Position numbers and translations under genes: made by a program
Shown here: positions 53,180 through 61,196 of the stretch, piece by piece
Position numbering within the stretch: the first letter of the stretch is position 1
Layout: the number at the start of each line of letters is the position of its first letter
DNA from: Gammaproteobacteria bacterium 45_16_T64
GTDB lineage: Bacteria > Pseudomonadota > Gammaproteobacteria > Pseudomonadales > Ketobacteraceae
Direction of reading: 5' to 3'
Length of the DNA: 64,000 nt
NCBI GenBank assembly: GCA_002162955.1
Contig: MABD01000030.1
Location: 22,740 to 86,739 of the forward strand
The notes under the pieces: model-generated
Seen by the model: the letters and a program-made list of their open reading frames with translations, nothing else
What the model was told of the DNA's origin: nothing
Databases searched by the model: none

Positions 53180-53755
53180 ATGCATATAAAACCGAAAATA
53201 TTAAAGAAAGAGCGTCTTTTCAGCAGTCGACTATTTGGCATTGAACGGCTATTTCTGCGTTTTTCTAATGGCGTTGAGAGGCAATATGAGCGTTTGGCGA
53301 CACCTTCGACGCCTGCCGTGATGATTGTGGCATTAACCGACAATGGTAACGTCCTTCTGATTCGTGAGTACTGCGGTGGAACGGAGGATTATCAACTAAC
53401 GTTGCCTAAGGGGGCGATGGATCCGGGGGAGAGCGTTTTTGATGCCGCTAACCGCGAGTTGATGGAGGAGGTTGGGGTTGGGGCTCGGACATTTACAGAA
53501 TTAAAATCCCTCACATTGTCACCTGGATACATGGGATTTCGAATACATGTGGTGCTGGCTGAAGATTTGTATCCAGAGCAGAGAGAAGGTGATGAGCCTG
53601 AGCCCTTAGAGGTGATTGAGCATGATTTGGAAGATATGGATCTATTGATGGCGGCAGCTGATTGTACCGAGGCTCGCGCCATTGCTGCGTTGTATATGGT
53701 TCGAGATATCGTTCGGGCGCGTGTGGTTGATAACAAGGGAGCAGATGATGAGTGA
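53180..53755 (+). CDS. nudE: ADP-compound hydrolase NudE (Nudix family)
   Basis: 191 residues. The Nudix box GAMDPGESVFDAANRELMEE-VG is complete, with the metal-binding REL-xEE core. The N-terminus (SRLFGIERLFLRFSNGVER) and LYPEQREGDEPEPL match NudE, which cleaves ADP-ribose, Ap3A and NADH-type dinucleotides. Divergent from yrfG, as in other gammaproteobacteria where the two lie close. Its last 8 bases overlap the next gene, giving coupled translation. Confidence 0.92.
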   Translation: MHIKPKILKKERLFSSRLFGIERLFLRFSNGVERQYERLATPSTPAVMIVALTDNGNVLLIREYCGGTEDYQLTLPKGAMDPGESVFDAANRELMEEVGVGARTFTELKSLTLSPGYMGFRIHVVLAEDLYPEQREGDEPEPLEVIEHDLEDMDLLMAAADCTEARAIAALYMVRDIVRARVVDNKGADDE

Positions 53756-54182
53756 CTGGGCAATTGCGGCTGACGGTAAAGTGGATCTAAGTCCAATGCA
53801 GGTTTTTCAAGCCTGGACTGATGCGGCGCTGATGCAACGTTGGATGGCGCCCGGAACAATGCGGGTGAACGCGCTGACTGTTGATCCGGTAGAAAACGGT
53901 TTGTGGCGGATAGAAATGCAGGATGTGGAGGGTGTTCTGCAAGTTGCCCATGGACACTATGTGAGTCTGTTATCTGATCGAGAGCTTGAGTTAACCTGGC
54001 AATGGGAAGGTCAACATTACGATACGACAATCGTTGTCTCTATTGAGCCTGATTTGAATGGCGGGACGAATGTGTGTATCGAGCAGAAAGGCTTTCCGTC
54101 AATGGATGTTGCTCAAAGCCATGAATCTGGTTGGAGCTATTGTTTGGAGAAGCTGGCTAAGTTGGCCAGTGTATTGGATTGA
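53748..54182 (+). CDS. SRPBCC (AHSA1-like) domain protein
   Basis: 144 residues from ATG 53748 (AGGGAG six nt upstream; the ATG one codon earlier is too close to it). The helix-grip fold is indicated by VDLSPMQVFQAWTDAALMQRW near the N-terminus, a GLWRIEM strand, LELTWQWEG, and the long C-terminal helix beginning SHESGWSYCLEKL. AHSA1-type proteins bind hydrophobic ligands or act as co-chaperone-like factors; no catalytic residues can be assigned. It overlaps nudE by 8 nt. Confidence 0.85.
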   Translation: MSDWAIAADGKVDLSPMQVFQAWTDAALMQRWMAPGTMRVNALTVDPVENGLWRIEMQDVEGVLQVAHGHYVSLLSDRELELTWQWEGQHYDTTIVVSIEPDLNGGTNVCIEQKGFPSMDVAQSHESGWSYCLEKLAKLASVLD

Positions 54183-54242
54183 TAAGAATGTGTTGAAGGG
54201 AGCATGAAGGCACTCTGTATGAGCGCCCCCATGTGGGTATTC

Positions 54243-54956
54243 TTAGTTGATGCGGGTAACGGTGATTGTTGCCGCTGGGTTGTCAAAACGGTGTGATCCA
54301 TTGAGAATGGAGTTTGAAAGTCCATCTTGATTAGAGATGACGCCACTATGAAATCGCACTCGGTTATTTGTGTCTGACCGTGCAGCATTGTATCCCTCGC
54401 CACCATCTGCGGGACCGGGAATTGTTCCGGCAGCTTCAGAGTCATCTTCTGTTCCTGCATCCCATACAGGGGTACTAAAGCGCATCGATTTTCCTGTGGC
54501 TAGTGCTGCAATGGATGCAGCGTTTACTCCCGTATAGGCATCATTGGTATTTACCAGCATGCTGACAACGCTGACATTTATGGTGTCTGCAGTGTCAATT
54601 TCAAGCTGTACGCTATCATAATTGCCTGGGCCTATAGGGCCGCTGCCAGAGTCGCTCGCCAGATAAAATTCAGAAGCGCTCGCTGTGCTTAGCAAGCTTG
54701 CATTATCTCCGCCCTCCGCGAGTACTTCTAACGGTGTGGAAGCGGCTTCTCCGTCGGTCCATGCAGCATAACCCGTTTGGTGCAAAACCACGGCGATAGG
54801 TGATAGTGGTTGGTTTGCGGTTCTATTGCTTACTGATATCTCGTAGGTTCGCGCGGATGATTCGTGATCAGAGCTGCCGCAACCGCTTAATAATAGAGAA
54901 CCTCCAATAGCGCAGGCAATGGCGGTGCTTTTAGCAATGCTGTGATTAAAAGACAT
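54243..54956 (-). CDS. Spondin-domain lipoprotein
   Basis: 237 residues, ATG 54956 behind AAGGGAG. The lipobox LLLSGC is near residue 26. The mature part is a Spondin_N-type domain: YEISVSNRTANQPLSPI, then LEVLAEGGD, VSMLVNTNDAYTGVNA and DAGTEDDSEAAGTIPGP, ending with an ITVTRIN strand. In animals this domain is in extracellular-matrix F-spondin; bacterial versions are exported proteins of unknown job. It follows a related, non-lipidated gene by 15 nt. Confidence 0.85.
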   Translation of the reverse strand: MSFNHSIAKSTAIACAIGGSLLLSGCGSSDHESSARTYEISVSNRTANQPLSPIAVVLHQTGYAAWTDGEAASTPLEVLAEGGDNASLLSTASASEFYLASDSGSGPIGPGNYDSVQLEIDTADTINVSVVSMLVNTNDAYTGVNAASIAALATGKSMRFSTPVWDAGTEDDSEAAGTIPGPADGGEGYNAARSDTNNRVRFHSGVISNQDGLSNSILNGSHRFDNPAATITVTRIN

Positions 54957-54971
54957 GATGTTCTCCCTTGA

Positions 54972-55658
54972 TTATTGAATAACAACAGTGACGCGGGCAA
55001 TGGGGTTTAACCAGCGATGGATGCGGTTATCCAAATCACTCTCTCCGCCTACGCTGTCGGAGTCTCCTAGAGAGCCTCGATGAATATGGATCATAGTATT
55101 GCTATCACTTGTGGCGACACCTGTGCCACCTGTGCCAGTTCCGAAGTCGATAGGGGCGGGGATGCTGGCGGAGAGTTCATCGTTTGCTTCTGTGCCGGCA
55201 TCATATGCGTTAACGGTAAATGTGTAAGTGCCTGCCTCAGTGGGTATCTCCCAAGAGTTGAGGCCGACAAAACCATCATTTGTGGGTAACATCATGGCCA
55301 CAAGAGACAGGTAGTTGTTGTCAGTATTATCGGTGTTAAGGTTTTCTGTTGTTGTGCTTGCTCCGGGAGCTAGTAAGCCACCTGCGGGGTTTTCTGATGT
55401 GGTGGGCACGGCGGCAGCGATATCAGCGACGAGTCCAGAGATGTCGCCACCTTCTGCCATTGCTTCAAGGGATGTGTTAGCGCTGGTACCAGAAGTGAAT
55501 AGCGCTGTATTGCTATCATGAGCAGCAACTAAGAAGGGGGTAAAATAGATGCCGTTGGTCAGGTTCTCAATTTTGACGGTAAATTGCTCGGCTTGAACAT
55601 TCGTTGTTATGGCTGCGAGTCCAAGCAAGCTGACGATAGCGGTTTTTTTTAGTTTCAT
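54972..55658 (-). CDS. Spondin-domain exported protein
   Basis: 228 residues. A Sec signal peptide ends near residue 23 (NVQA-E). The domain has the same blocks as the next gene: FTVKIENLTNGIYFTPF, LEAMAEGGD, VAMMLPTNDGFVGLNS and DAGTEANDELSASIPAP, closing with RVTVVIQ. The conserved acidic turns suggest a metal-binding surface. Same operon as the lipoprotein (15-nt gap). A two-component system is encoded just upstream on the same strand (131-nt gap), and may control it. Confidence 0.86.
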   Translation of the reverse strand: MKLKKTAIVSLLGLAAITTNVQAEQFTVKIENLTNGIYFTPFLVAAHDSNTALFTSGTSANTSLEAMAEGGDISGLVADIAAAVPTTSENPAGGLLAPGASTTTENLNTDNTDNNYLSLVAMMLPTNDGFVGLNSWEIPTEAGTYTFTVNAYDAGTEANDELSASIPAPIDFGTGTGGTGVATSDSNTMIHIHRGSLGDSDSVGGESDLDNRIHRWLNPIARVTVVIQ

Positions 55659-55789
55659 TATTTAACTCTCGTGATGATTAATTCCGTTTGTATGACGAGA
55701 GGTAAGATTAGTAATAACAATTCACAAACAAATCACGTATTTCTAACGTGTCAGTAACGAATCTGTAAACTTTTTATAAACAGGTATTT

Positions 55790-57274
55790 TTATTCGTCGG
55801 CTATTTCCAATTCAAAATAAAAGCAGGTTCCTTTATTTACGGTGCTATTCACTTGTAGTTCTGCGTGATGAAGTGATAATAGCCGTTGGCATATAGCCAA
55901 TCCCAATCCTGTGCCTTTGTTGTATGGTTTTAGCGCATTTTGGGAGCGGTAATATGGTTCAAAAATATAGGGGAGGTCATTTTCCGCAATACCCTGGCCG
56001 GTGTCCGATATGGCGATTCGGATACGCCCGCTTTTATCGCAGGCAGCGATAGTGACCGTTCCTGTCGACGGTGTGTAGTGAATAGCGTTCTCAACTAAGT
56101 TCTGAATAACCCGTTCTATTTTTGCAATATCTCCGACGGTTGAAGGGTCAGATAATTCACATTGGACATCTAGCTGTATCTGCTTGCGATTGGCTAAGCC
56201 TTCTAAACTGGAATAGAGATCGCTTAGTGAGTCCTCTATCGAAAATACCTGTTGGTTTAGGGATACCTGTCCGTTATCGAGGCGTGCCAGTTCGAACAGT
56301 TCGTTAATCATACTGTCGAGTCGGGAGCAATTTGCTTGGGATTTTGAGATGAAGTCCAATTTCTCTACGTCGTCTAAGGTGTCGAATTTTAACTGTAGCG
56401 TTTCCAGATAGGCCGATGTCCCTGTGAGTGGCGTGCGTAAGTCGTGTGATACGTAGGCGAGGAACTCTTTTCGTACTTGATCTAGCTTTTGCAGTCGCTC
56501 CAATAGTTCGACAATTTGTCGAGCCATATGGTGGAAAGAGGTCGATAGTTGAGATACTTCTGAGCTACTGGTTTTGTTTTTGTTATTGGGTTCCGGTGGG
56601 CATTGGGTGAATCCGGATTGTTCAAATTCAGTGATCTCTAACGTGAGTGTTCTTAGGGGTTTGGTGAGTGCATAAAAAAGAAGCAGTGATGCGGCAAGTA
56701 AAAAGAGCAGTGCAGCCCCCATCCCAAACAACCCTATCTGCCAGGCTTTACTTAGCTGTAACGCGGTTGCAATGCTGTCGTAATCCTCACCTCCAATAAT
56801 GATATAAAGGTAACCAATCATTTTTTCGTTGTGTTTGATCAGAGCTGCAGAAAATATTTTTTGGCGTATAGATGAGCGAGGGTCGTCGCCCCTCAATGGT
56901 AATTCAGGCTCGCCGCTGGTGAACGCAGTAATTGGCCCCGTATCGATTTTACGTAATTTGATCTTTTCTTCAGGGGCGTCATAAGCGAGCAAATTTCCTT
57001 CGATATCGACGATGTATAACTCTATCGAGGGGCCTAATACCATCATCATGTGAAAGGCTTGCTTGATGCTTTTTTTATCAAGATGCCCATCTTCTGCAAT
57101 GGTGAGGTCGTGTACAAGGTGCTCGGCAAGTTTTAGATGTAGGCGCTGTGAGGTCTCGTCTTGAATAGAGCGACTGGATTGTTCAAATAACCATGCGAGT
57201 AATCCTGCCATAACAAGAAAAACGACCAGTAGCACGATGGATATTCTGCGGTAGAGACTATGAGTAATTTTCAT
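55790..57274 (-). CDS. Sensor histidine kinase
   Basis: 494 residues. TM1 is about 11-30 and a periplasmic sensor domain (about 31-182) contains a PAS-like strand IELYIVDIEGNLLAY. TM2 is about 184-206, then HAMP (about 207-260). The phospho-acceptor H-box YVSHDLRTPL is near residue 277 and the ATPase domain (about 375-490) has NLVENAIHY, DTGQG and GTGLGLAIC. It starts 3 nt after the stop of its response regulator. The periplasmic signal is unknown; the exported binding protein and spondin proteins encoded around it are candidates. Confidence 0.92.
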   Translation of the reverse strand: MKITHSLYRRISIVLLVVFLVMAGLLAWLFEQSSRSIQDETSQRLHLKLAEHLVHDLTIAEDGHLDKKSIKQAFHMMMVLGPSIELYIVDIEGNLLAYDAPEEKIKLRKIDTGPITAFTSGEPELPLRGDDPRSSIRQKIFSAALIKHNEKMIGYLYIIIGGEDYDSIATALQLSKAWQIGLFGMGAALLFLLAASLLLFYALTKPLRTLTLEITEFEQSGFTQCPPEPNNKNKTSSSEVSQLSTSFHHMARQIVELLERLQKLDQVRKEFLAYVSHDLRTPLTGTSAYLETLQLKFDTLDDVEKLDFISKSQANCSRLDSMINELFELARLDNGQVSLNQQVFSIEDSLSDLYSSLEGLANRKQIQLDVQCELSDPSTVGDIAKIERVIQNLVENAIHYTPSTGTVTIAACDKSGRIRIAISDTGQGIAENDLPYIFEPYYRSQNALKPYNKGTGLGLAICQRLLSLHHAELQVNSTVNKGTCFYFELEIADE

Positions 57275-57277
57275 GGC

Positions 57278-57985
57278 TTATTTATTCGGTTTTACGAATT
57301 TGTAACCCACGCCCCATACTGTTTGGACGTAGTCAGGGAGATCTGGGCGTTTGAGCTTCTTGCGTAGGCGGTTTATATGGGTGTTTACGGTATGCTCGTA
57401 TCCGTCGTGGCTATATCCCCATACGGTATCGAGCAGTTGGTGGCGAGAAAAAACGTTGCCAGCATTTTCAGCAAGGTGTTTTAGAAGGTCAAATTCTCTT
57501 GCGGTCAACTCTATGGAATCTCCGCCTAAGATGACTTCATGCTGCTCTATGTTGATTTCTAGGCCGTCAAAGGACAGTTGGTTTGCACTGGTTTTAGGGG
57601 CGCTTGAGGCGCGTTGGACTCTGCGAAGTAGCGCTTTAACCCTTGCCTGGCATTCACGGATACTGAAGGGCTTGGTTAGGTAGTCATCTGCGCCAAGCTC
57701 AAGGCCGATCACGCGGTCAGCTTCTCCGTCCAGTGATGTTAGCAGTAAGATCATGATGTCGGGTTTTTGCTGGCGTAACTCCCGGCATAAGTCCAACCCG
57801 TTGTATCCCGGTAACATTATGTCCAGTATGACGAGGTCAAAGTCATCGTGATTGGTGAGGTAATGTTTTGCGTCGAGACCGTTATCAAACAGCTGGATCT
57901 CGTAATTAAGGTCTTTTAGATGGTATTCCAGCATTTCACCGATAGCGGGATCGTCTTCAACAACAATAATACGGGGCATTTGCAC
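57278..57985 (-). CDS. OmpR-family response regulator
   Basis: 235 residues. The receiver has VVEDD at the start, phospho-acceptor Asp55 in VILDIMLPG, the Thr/Ser position in LLLTS and the Lys in YLTKPF. The winged-helix domain (about 135-230) contains LTAREFDLLKHLAEN, HTVNTHINRLRKKL and VQTVWGVGYKF. First gene of the pair with the histidine kinase; divergent from an exported binding-protein gene across a 130-nt gap. Confidence 0.92.
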   Translation of the reverse strand: MQMPRIIVVEDDPAIGEMLEYHLKDLNYEIQLFDNGLDAKHYLTNHDDFDLVILDIMLPGYNGLDLCRELRQQKPDIMILLLTSLDGEADRVIGLELGADDYLTKPFSIRECQARVKALLRRVQRASSAPKTSANQLSFDGLEINIEQHEVILGGDSIELTAREFDLLKHLAENAGNVFSRHQLLDTVWGYSHDGYEHTVNTHINRLRKKLKRPDLPDYVQTVWGVGYKFVKPNK

Positions 57986-58115
57986 TCCAAAATCTTATTT
58001 CGCTAACGTAGATGCGGAAGTCTAACGGATTTTTGCTCGATAACGTTAAGTATTCTAGAAAAACCACTACACTTTAGTATAGATTGTTCACGTTTTGATG
58101 GGGGGTTACGGGTCA

Positions 58116-59225
58116 ATGTGGTGTCGAATATGGGTGTCTGTAGGCTTTGCTATTTGTTTAGCGTTCAGTTCGGGTGTTAATGGGAAAGAGCCATTACGTA
58201 TATTCACCTGGGATGGCTATGTGACAGCAGATGACCTAGTGAATGTTAACGCATTACTTGTGAAGGCTGGGTATGATTTCGAGGCGGTAGTTATCGATAC
58301 CCCGGCGGATGATGCCGATCAGATGTTTAATGTTATCCGTTCAGGTCAGGTGGACGTTTGTTTTCTCACCTTGTTTTTTATCAAGATGAAAGATGAGCGA
58401 ATGGCGCGTTTGTTGAAGCCTATCGATACGACGTCACCTCGATTAGCAAATTATGCAAAGCTAGAGCCCAGCCTGACTGAGATCCCTATCGGAATTTTTA
58501 ATGGACGAAAATTGTACATTCCATGGGGAGGGGGAGCCTATGGTTTTTATGTGAACCGCGATACCGTGGAGGAAAAGGATGTACCAGCTTCTTTATTAGA
58601 CTTATGGAAACCTGAGTGGAAAGGGCGGGTTTCTTATAATCGAAGCCAGGAGTGGTACAACGTAGGGCTTGCACTTATGTCCATGGGTAAGTCTCCATTC
58701 TATATCAATCAACAGGTATGGGGAGGGGACCGTGCGGACCTTAAAGCCTTTAAATCGGATAACGGTGTATTTATGGATCGTCTTACCCAGCTGTATGCTA
58801 ACGCAGGGGGGCTTTGGAATAGTGCCCCTTCATTTGCGGAAGGGTTGGATATCGTCAGCAGTTGGGGGCCTGAGATTGTTCAGGAGAACAAAAAGGGTGG
58901 TAATTGGCAGCTTATTCAGTTCAAAGAAGGCAGCATGGTGTGGTTAGATACCATTAATTTTGTACATTCATTGCAAGGTAAAAAATTGGAAGCTGCCGAG
59001 ATTTTTGCCAACTATTTTATTGGCCGAAAAGTTCAATCACGTATTGTAGAGTCCCTGTCCATGGTTGCGGCTTCTACTTTGGTGGATAAGAATCCGCTCA
59101 TTGATGAAAACCCCAATTTCTTTCAAAACGATTTGTTTGTGCCGCCCTATGATATGGTGTCTGGTAATGTTGTGAGGTCGTTGACCAATCGGGCGTTGGT
59201 GCGAGCAGGGGTTCCTCAGGAGTAG
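58116..59225 (+). CDS. Orphan periplasmic binding protein, polyamine (PotD/PotF) type
   Basis: 369 residues from ATG 58116, so that MWCRIWVSVGFAICLAF forms a normal signal peptide; ATG 58098 and TTG 58095 are also in frame. The mature protein follows the PotD/PotF pattern: LRIFTWDGYVTADDL, VDVCFLT, YIPWGGGAYGFYVNRD, LLDLWKPEWKGRVSY and a KEGSMVWLDTINF motif. No permease or ATPase genes are adjacent. It is divergent from a two-component system, so it may be a sensory partner for that kinase; alternatively it serves a transporter encoded elsewhere. Confidence 0.85.
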   Translation: MWCRIWVSVGFAICLAFSSGVNGKEPLRIFTWDGYVTADDLVNVNALLVKAGYDFEAVVIDTPADDADQMFNVIRSGQVDVCFLTLFFIKMKDERMARLLKPIDTTSPRLANYAKLEPSLTEIPIGIFNGRKLYIPWGGGAYGFYVNRDTVEEKDVPASLLDLWKPEWKGRVSYNRSQEWYNVGLALMSMGKSPFYINQQVWGGDRADLKAFKSDNGVFMDRLTQLYANAGGLWNSAPSFAEGLDIVSSWGPEIVQENKKGGNWQLIQFKEGSMVWLDTINFVHSLQGKKLEAAEIFANYFIGRKVQSRIVESLSMVAASTLVDKNPLIDENPNFFQNDLFVPPYDMVSGNVVRSLTNRALVRAGVPQE

Positions 59226-59374
59226 GTGTGGGCAGGGTAATATTTTTCTGTGAGGTAGTCGTTCCTATTGTGGGATTCTCTATCCCTTGTGTAAGGAATT
59301 GACAATATAGAGGTGCAACCCCATGATCTTTTGGGTCCGGTCATAGGACCAATCTGAATATATTTGGAGTTTAT

Positions 59375-59884
59375 ATGAGCATATCTATGTATCAAACATC
59401 AGTCCCTGTTTTTGTTCGAATGTTGACTAATTTATCTGACATTCTTAAAAAAGGTCAGGCTTTTGCTGAAGAAAAGGGAATTGATCCAGACATTTTGGTG
59501 GGTAGTCGACTGCGACCCGATATGTATAATTTGGCAAAACAAATACAGATCGCAACCGATGTATCCAAAGGTTGTGTGTCTCGCTTGGCGGGAGAAGTAC
59601 CTCCCAGTTACGAAGACAATGAATCGAGCTTTCCTGAGTTGCTTGAGCGCCTGAGCAAGACGATTGATCATGTCCAAAAGTTTACACCAGAACAGATTGA
59701 CGGCACTGAAGAGAAGACGATTACATTGACATTGGGTAGTGGCGATATGTCTTTTCCTGGAGTGATGTATCTGATTCATTTCGTGCAACCGAACTTCTTT
59801 TTCCATGTGACAACTGCGTACAATATCTTGCGGTCTCAAGGTGTTGAATTGGGGAAAATGGATTTCTTGGGCAAACCTCAGTAA
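59375..59884 (+). CDS. DUF1993 family protein
   Basis: 169 residues, a typical length. The start MSISMYQTSVPVFVRML and the segments GSRLRPDMYNLAKQIQ and FVQPNFFFHVTTAYNILR are hallmarks of DUF1993, a four-helix-bundle family related to DinB-like proteins. The His in FFFHVTTAY may be a metal ligand. Cytoplasmic, no signal peptide. Start preceded by GGAG. Alone on its strand, with 149 nt before and 122 nt after it. Confidence 0.85.
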   Translation: MSISMYQTSVPVFVRMLTNLSDILKKGQAFAEEKGIDPDILVGSRLRPDMYNLAKQIQIATDVSKGCVSRLAGEVPPSYEDNESSFPELLERLSKTIDHVQKFTPEQIDGTEEKTITLTLGSGDMSFPGVMYLIHFVQPNFFFHVTTAYNILRSQGVELGKMDFLGKPQ

Positions 59885-60006
59885 TAAGTGAATGAACGGC
59901 TGATCGTTAGGTGCTTAATCATGGCGATGTAGTAATCGTCGTGGTTAGTGCCTTTGGGTGTAAATGTAGTTGGTAAACTTAGATCAATTCTTGTTAAATG
60001 TACGTC

Positions 60007-61113
60007 ATGAAAAGAGTGCTATTGTTATCGGCCTATGACGCCAAAAGCCATCAGTATTGGCGCAAAGGCTTGGAAGAGAATGTTACCGGCATTGATTGGA
60101 CGGTGCTGACGCTGCCTGCAAGATATTTTAGTTGGCGTATTCGTGGTAATAGTTTGAGTTGGGCATACTCTGAGCGTGATACGTTAGTCAAACCCTATGA
60201 TTTGATCATCGCGACTTCTGTTGTGGATGTTGCTACGCTGAAAGGTATTGTTCCACAGTTGGCGTCTGTGCCCACCATTGTCTATTTTCACGAAAACCAA
60301 TTTGCTTATCCTACGAGCAAGCAACAGCACCATAGTCTTGAGCCACAGATGGTCAATCTTTACAGCGCCTTGGCAGCGACGCAGGTTGTATTTAATTCTC
60401 ACTACAATAGAAGTACCTTCTTAGCGGGGGTTTCGTCCTTATTGAAACGATTGCCGGAAAAGCTGCCACGAGAAATTGTTGCTCAGCTCACTGAGCAGTC
60501 CTCCGTGATACCTGTCCCTATAGTGCCTTTGGTTTGCGCTTCTACACAAAAATCAAAGGTCTTTACGTTGCTTTGGAATCACCGCTGGGAATATGACAAG
60601 GGGCCTGATCGATTGCTGCTACTGTTACGTCACTTAAAGCGCAATGGCGTTGAGTTTTCGCTGCATATATTGGGTGAGTCGTTTCGTCAGTGCCCAGAAT
60701 CATTCTCCATTATTGAGCATGAATTTAAAAGTAACTTGGTCAGTTTTGGTTATGTCGAATCAAAAGACGATTACCTGAAGCTTTTGGGTCAGTGTGATGT
60801 TGTGTTATCGACGTCGCTGCATGATTTTCAGGGGCTATCAGTATTAGAGGCGGTGGCGGCGGGCTGTGTTCCTGTGTTGCCTAATCGCTTGGCCTATCCG
60901 GATTACTTCGAGCAGGAGTATTTGTACGACTCGTATCTAGATGACCCTGAAAAGGAGTCCCAGGCCATGGCAGGACAAATGCTGGTGTTATACCAACAAT
61001 GGTTAGCAGGAGAAGCCTTGCCCGTGCCGAGTATTGAACGGTTGTTTTGGCCAAGCTGTAAAAAGGACTACGAACGGCTAATGAATGATGTTATGTCGTC
61101 GAAGGTCCCGTAA
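60007..61113 (+). CDS. tRNA-queuosine alpha-mannosyltransferase-like glycosyltransferase (QTMAN/GTDC1 family)
   Basis: 368 residues; an in-frame ATG at 59998 adds three residues and neither start has a clear ribosome-binding site. The N-terminal DUF3524 domain begins VLLLSAYDAKSHQYWRKGL and has YFHENQFAYP, seen in the family. The C-terminal GT-B domain (about 185-360) contains TLLWNHRWEYDKGPD, DVVLSTSLHDFQGLSVLEA and GCVPVLPN. The vertebrate homologue adds mannose to queuosine in tRNA-Asp. Bacterial members are annotated by similarity; the substrate here is inferred. Solo gene before a TonB-dependent receptor. Confidence 0.85.
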   Translation: MKRVLLLSAYDAKSHQYWRKGLEENVTGIDWTVLTLPARYFSWRIRGNSLSWAYSERDTLVKPYDLIIATSVVDVATLKGIVPQLASVPTIVYFHENQFAYPTSKQQHHSLEPQMVNLYSALAATQVVFNSHYNRSTFLAGVSSLLKRLPEKLPREIVAQLTEQSSVIPVPIVPLVCASTQKSKVFTLLWNHRWEYDKGPDRLLLLLRHLKRNGVEFSLHILGESFRQCPESFSIIEHEFKSNLVSFGYVESKDDYLKLLGQCDVVLSTSLHDFQGLSVLEAVAAGCVPVLPNRLAYPDYFEQEYLYDSYLDDPEKESQAMAGQMLVLYQQWLAGEALPVPSIERLFWPSCKKDYERLMNDVMSSKVP

Positions 61114-61196
61114 GAAAAAATTCTGTAGAAAAAGTAAGCTTTGGATGTGTGGTGTTATTCGATAGACTAAGCTTCCTCTATAGCTGAAGGTGAATT

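Noticed and set aside
53392-54030. 212-codon minus-strand frame across nudE and the SRPBCC gene
   Set aside because: Both plus-strand genes are well recognised and the antisense translation is Ser/Arg-rich with no family features.
58116-59225. Binding protein considered as part of a polyamine ABC transporter operon
   Set aside because: No permease or ATPase gene on either side; neighbours are a two-component system and DUF1993.
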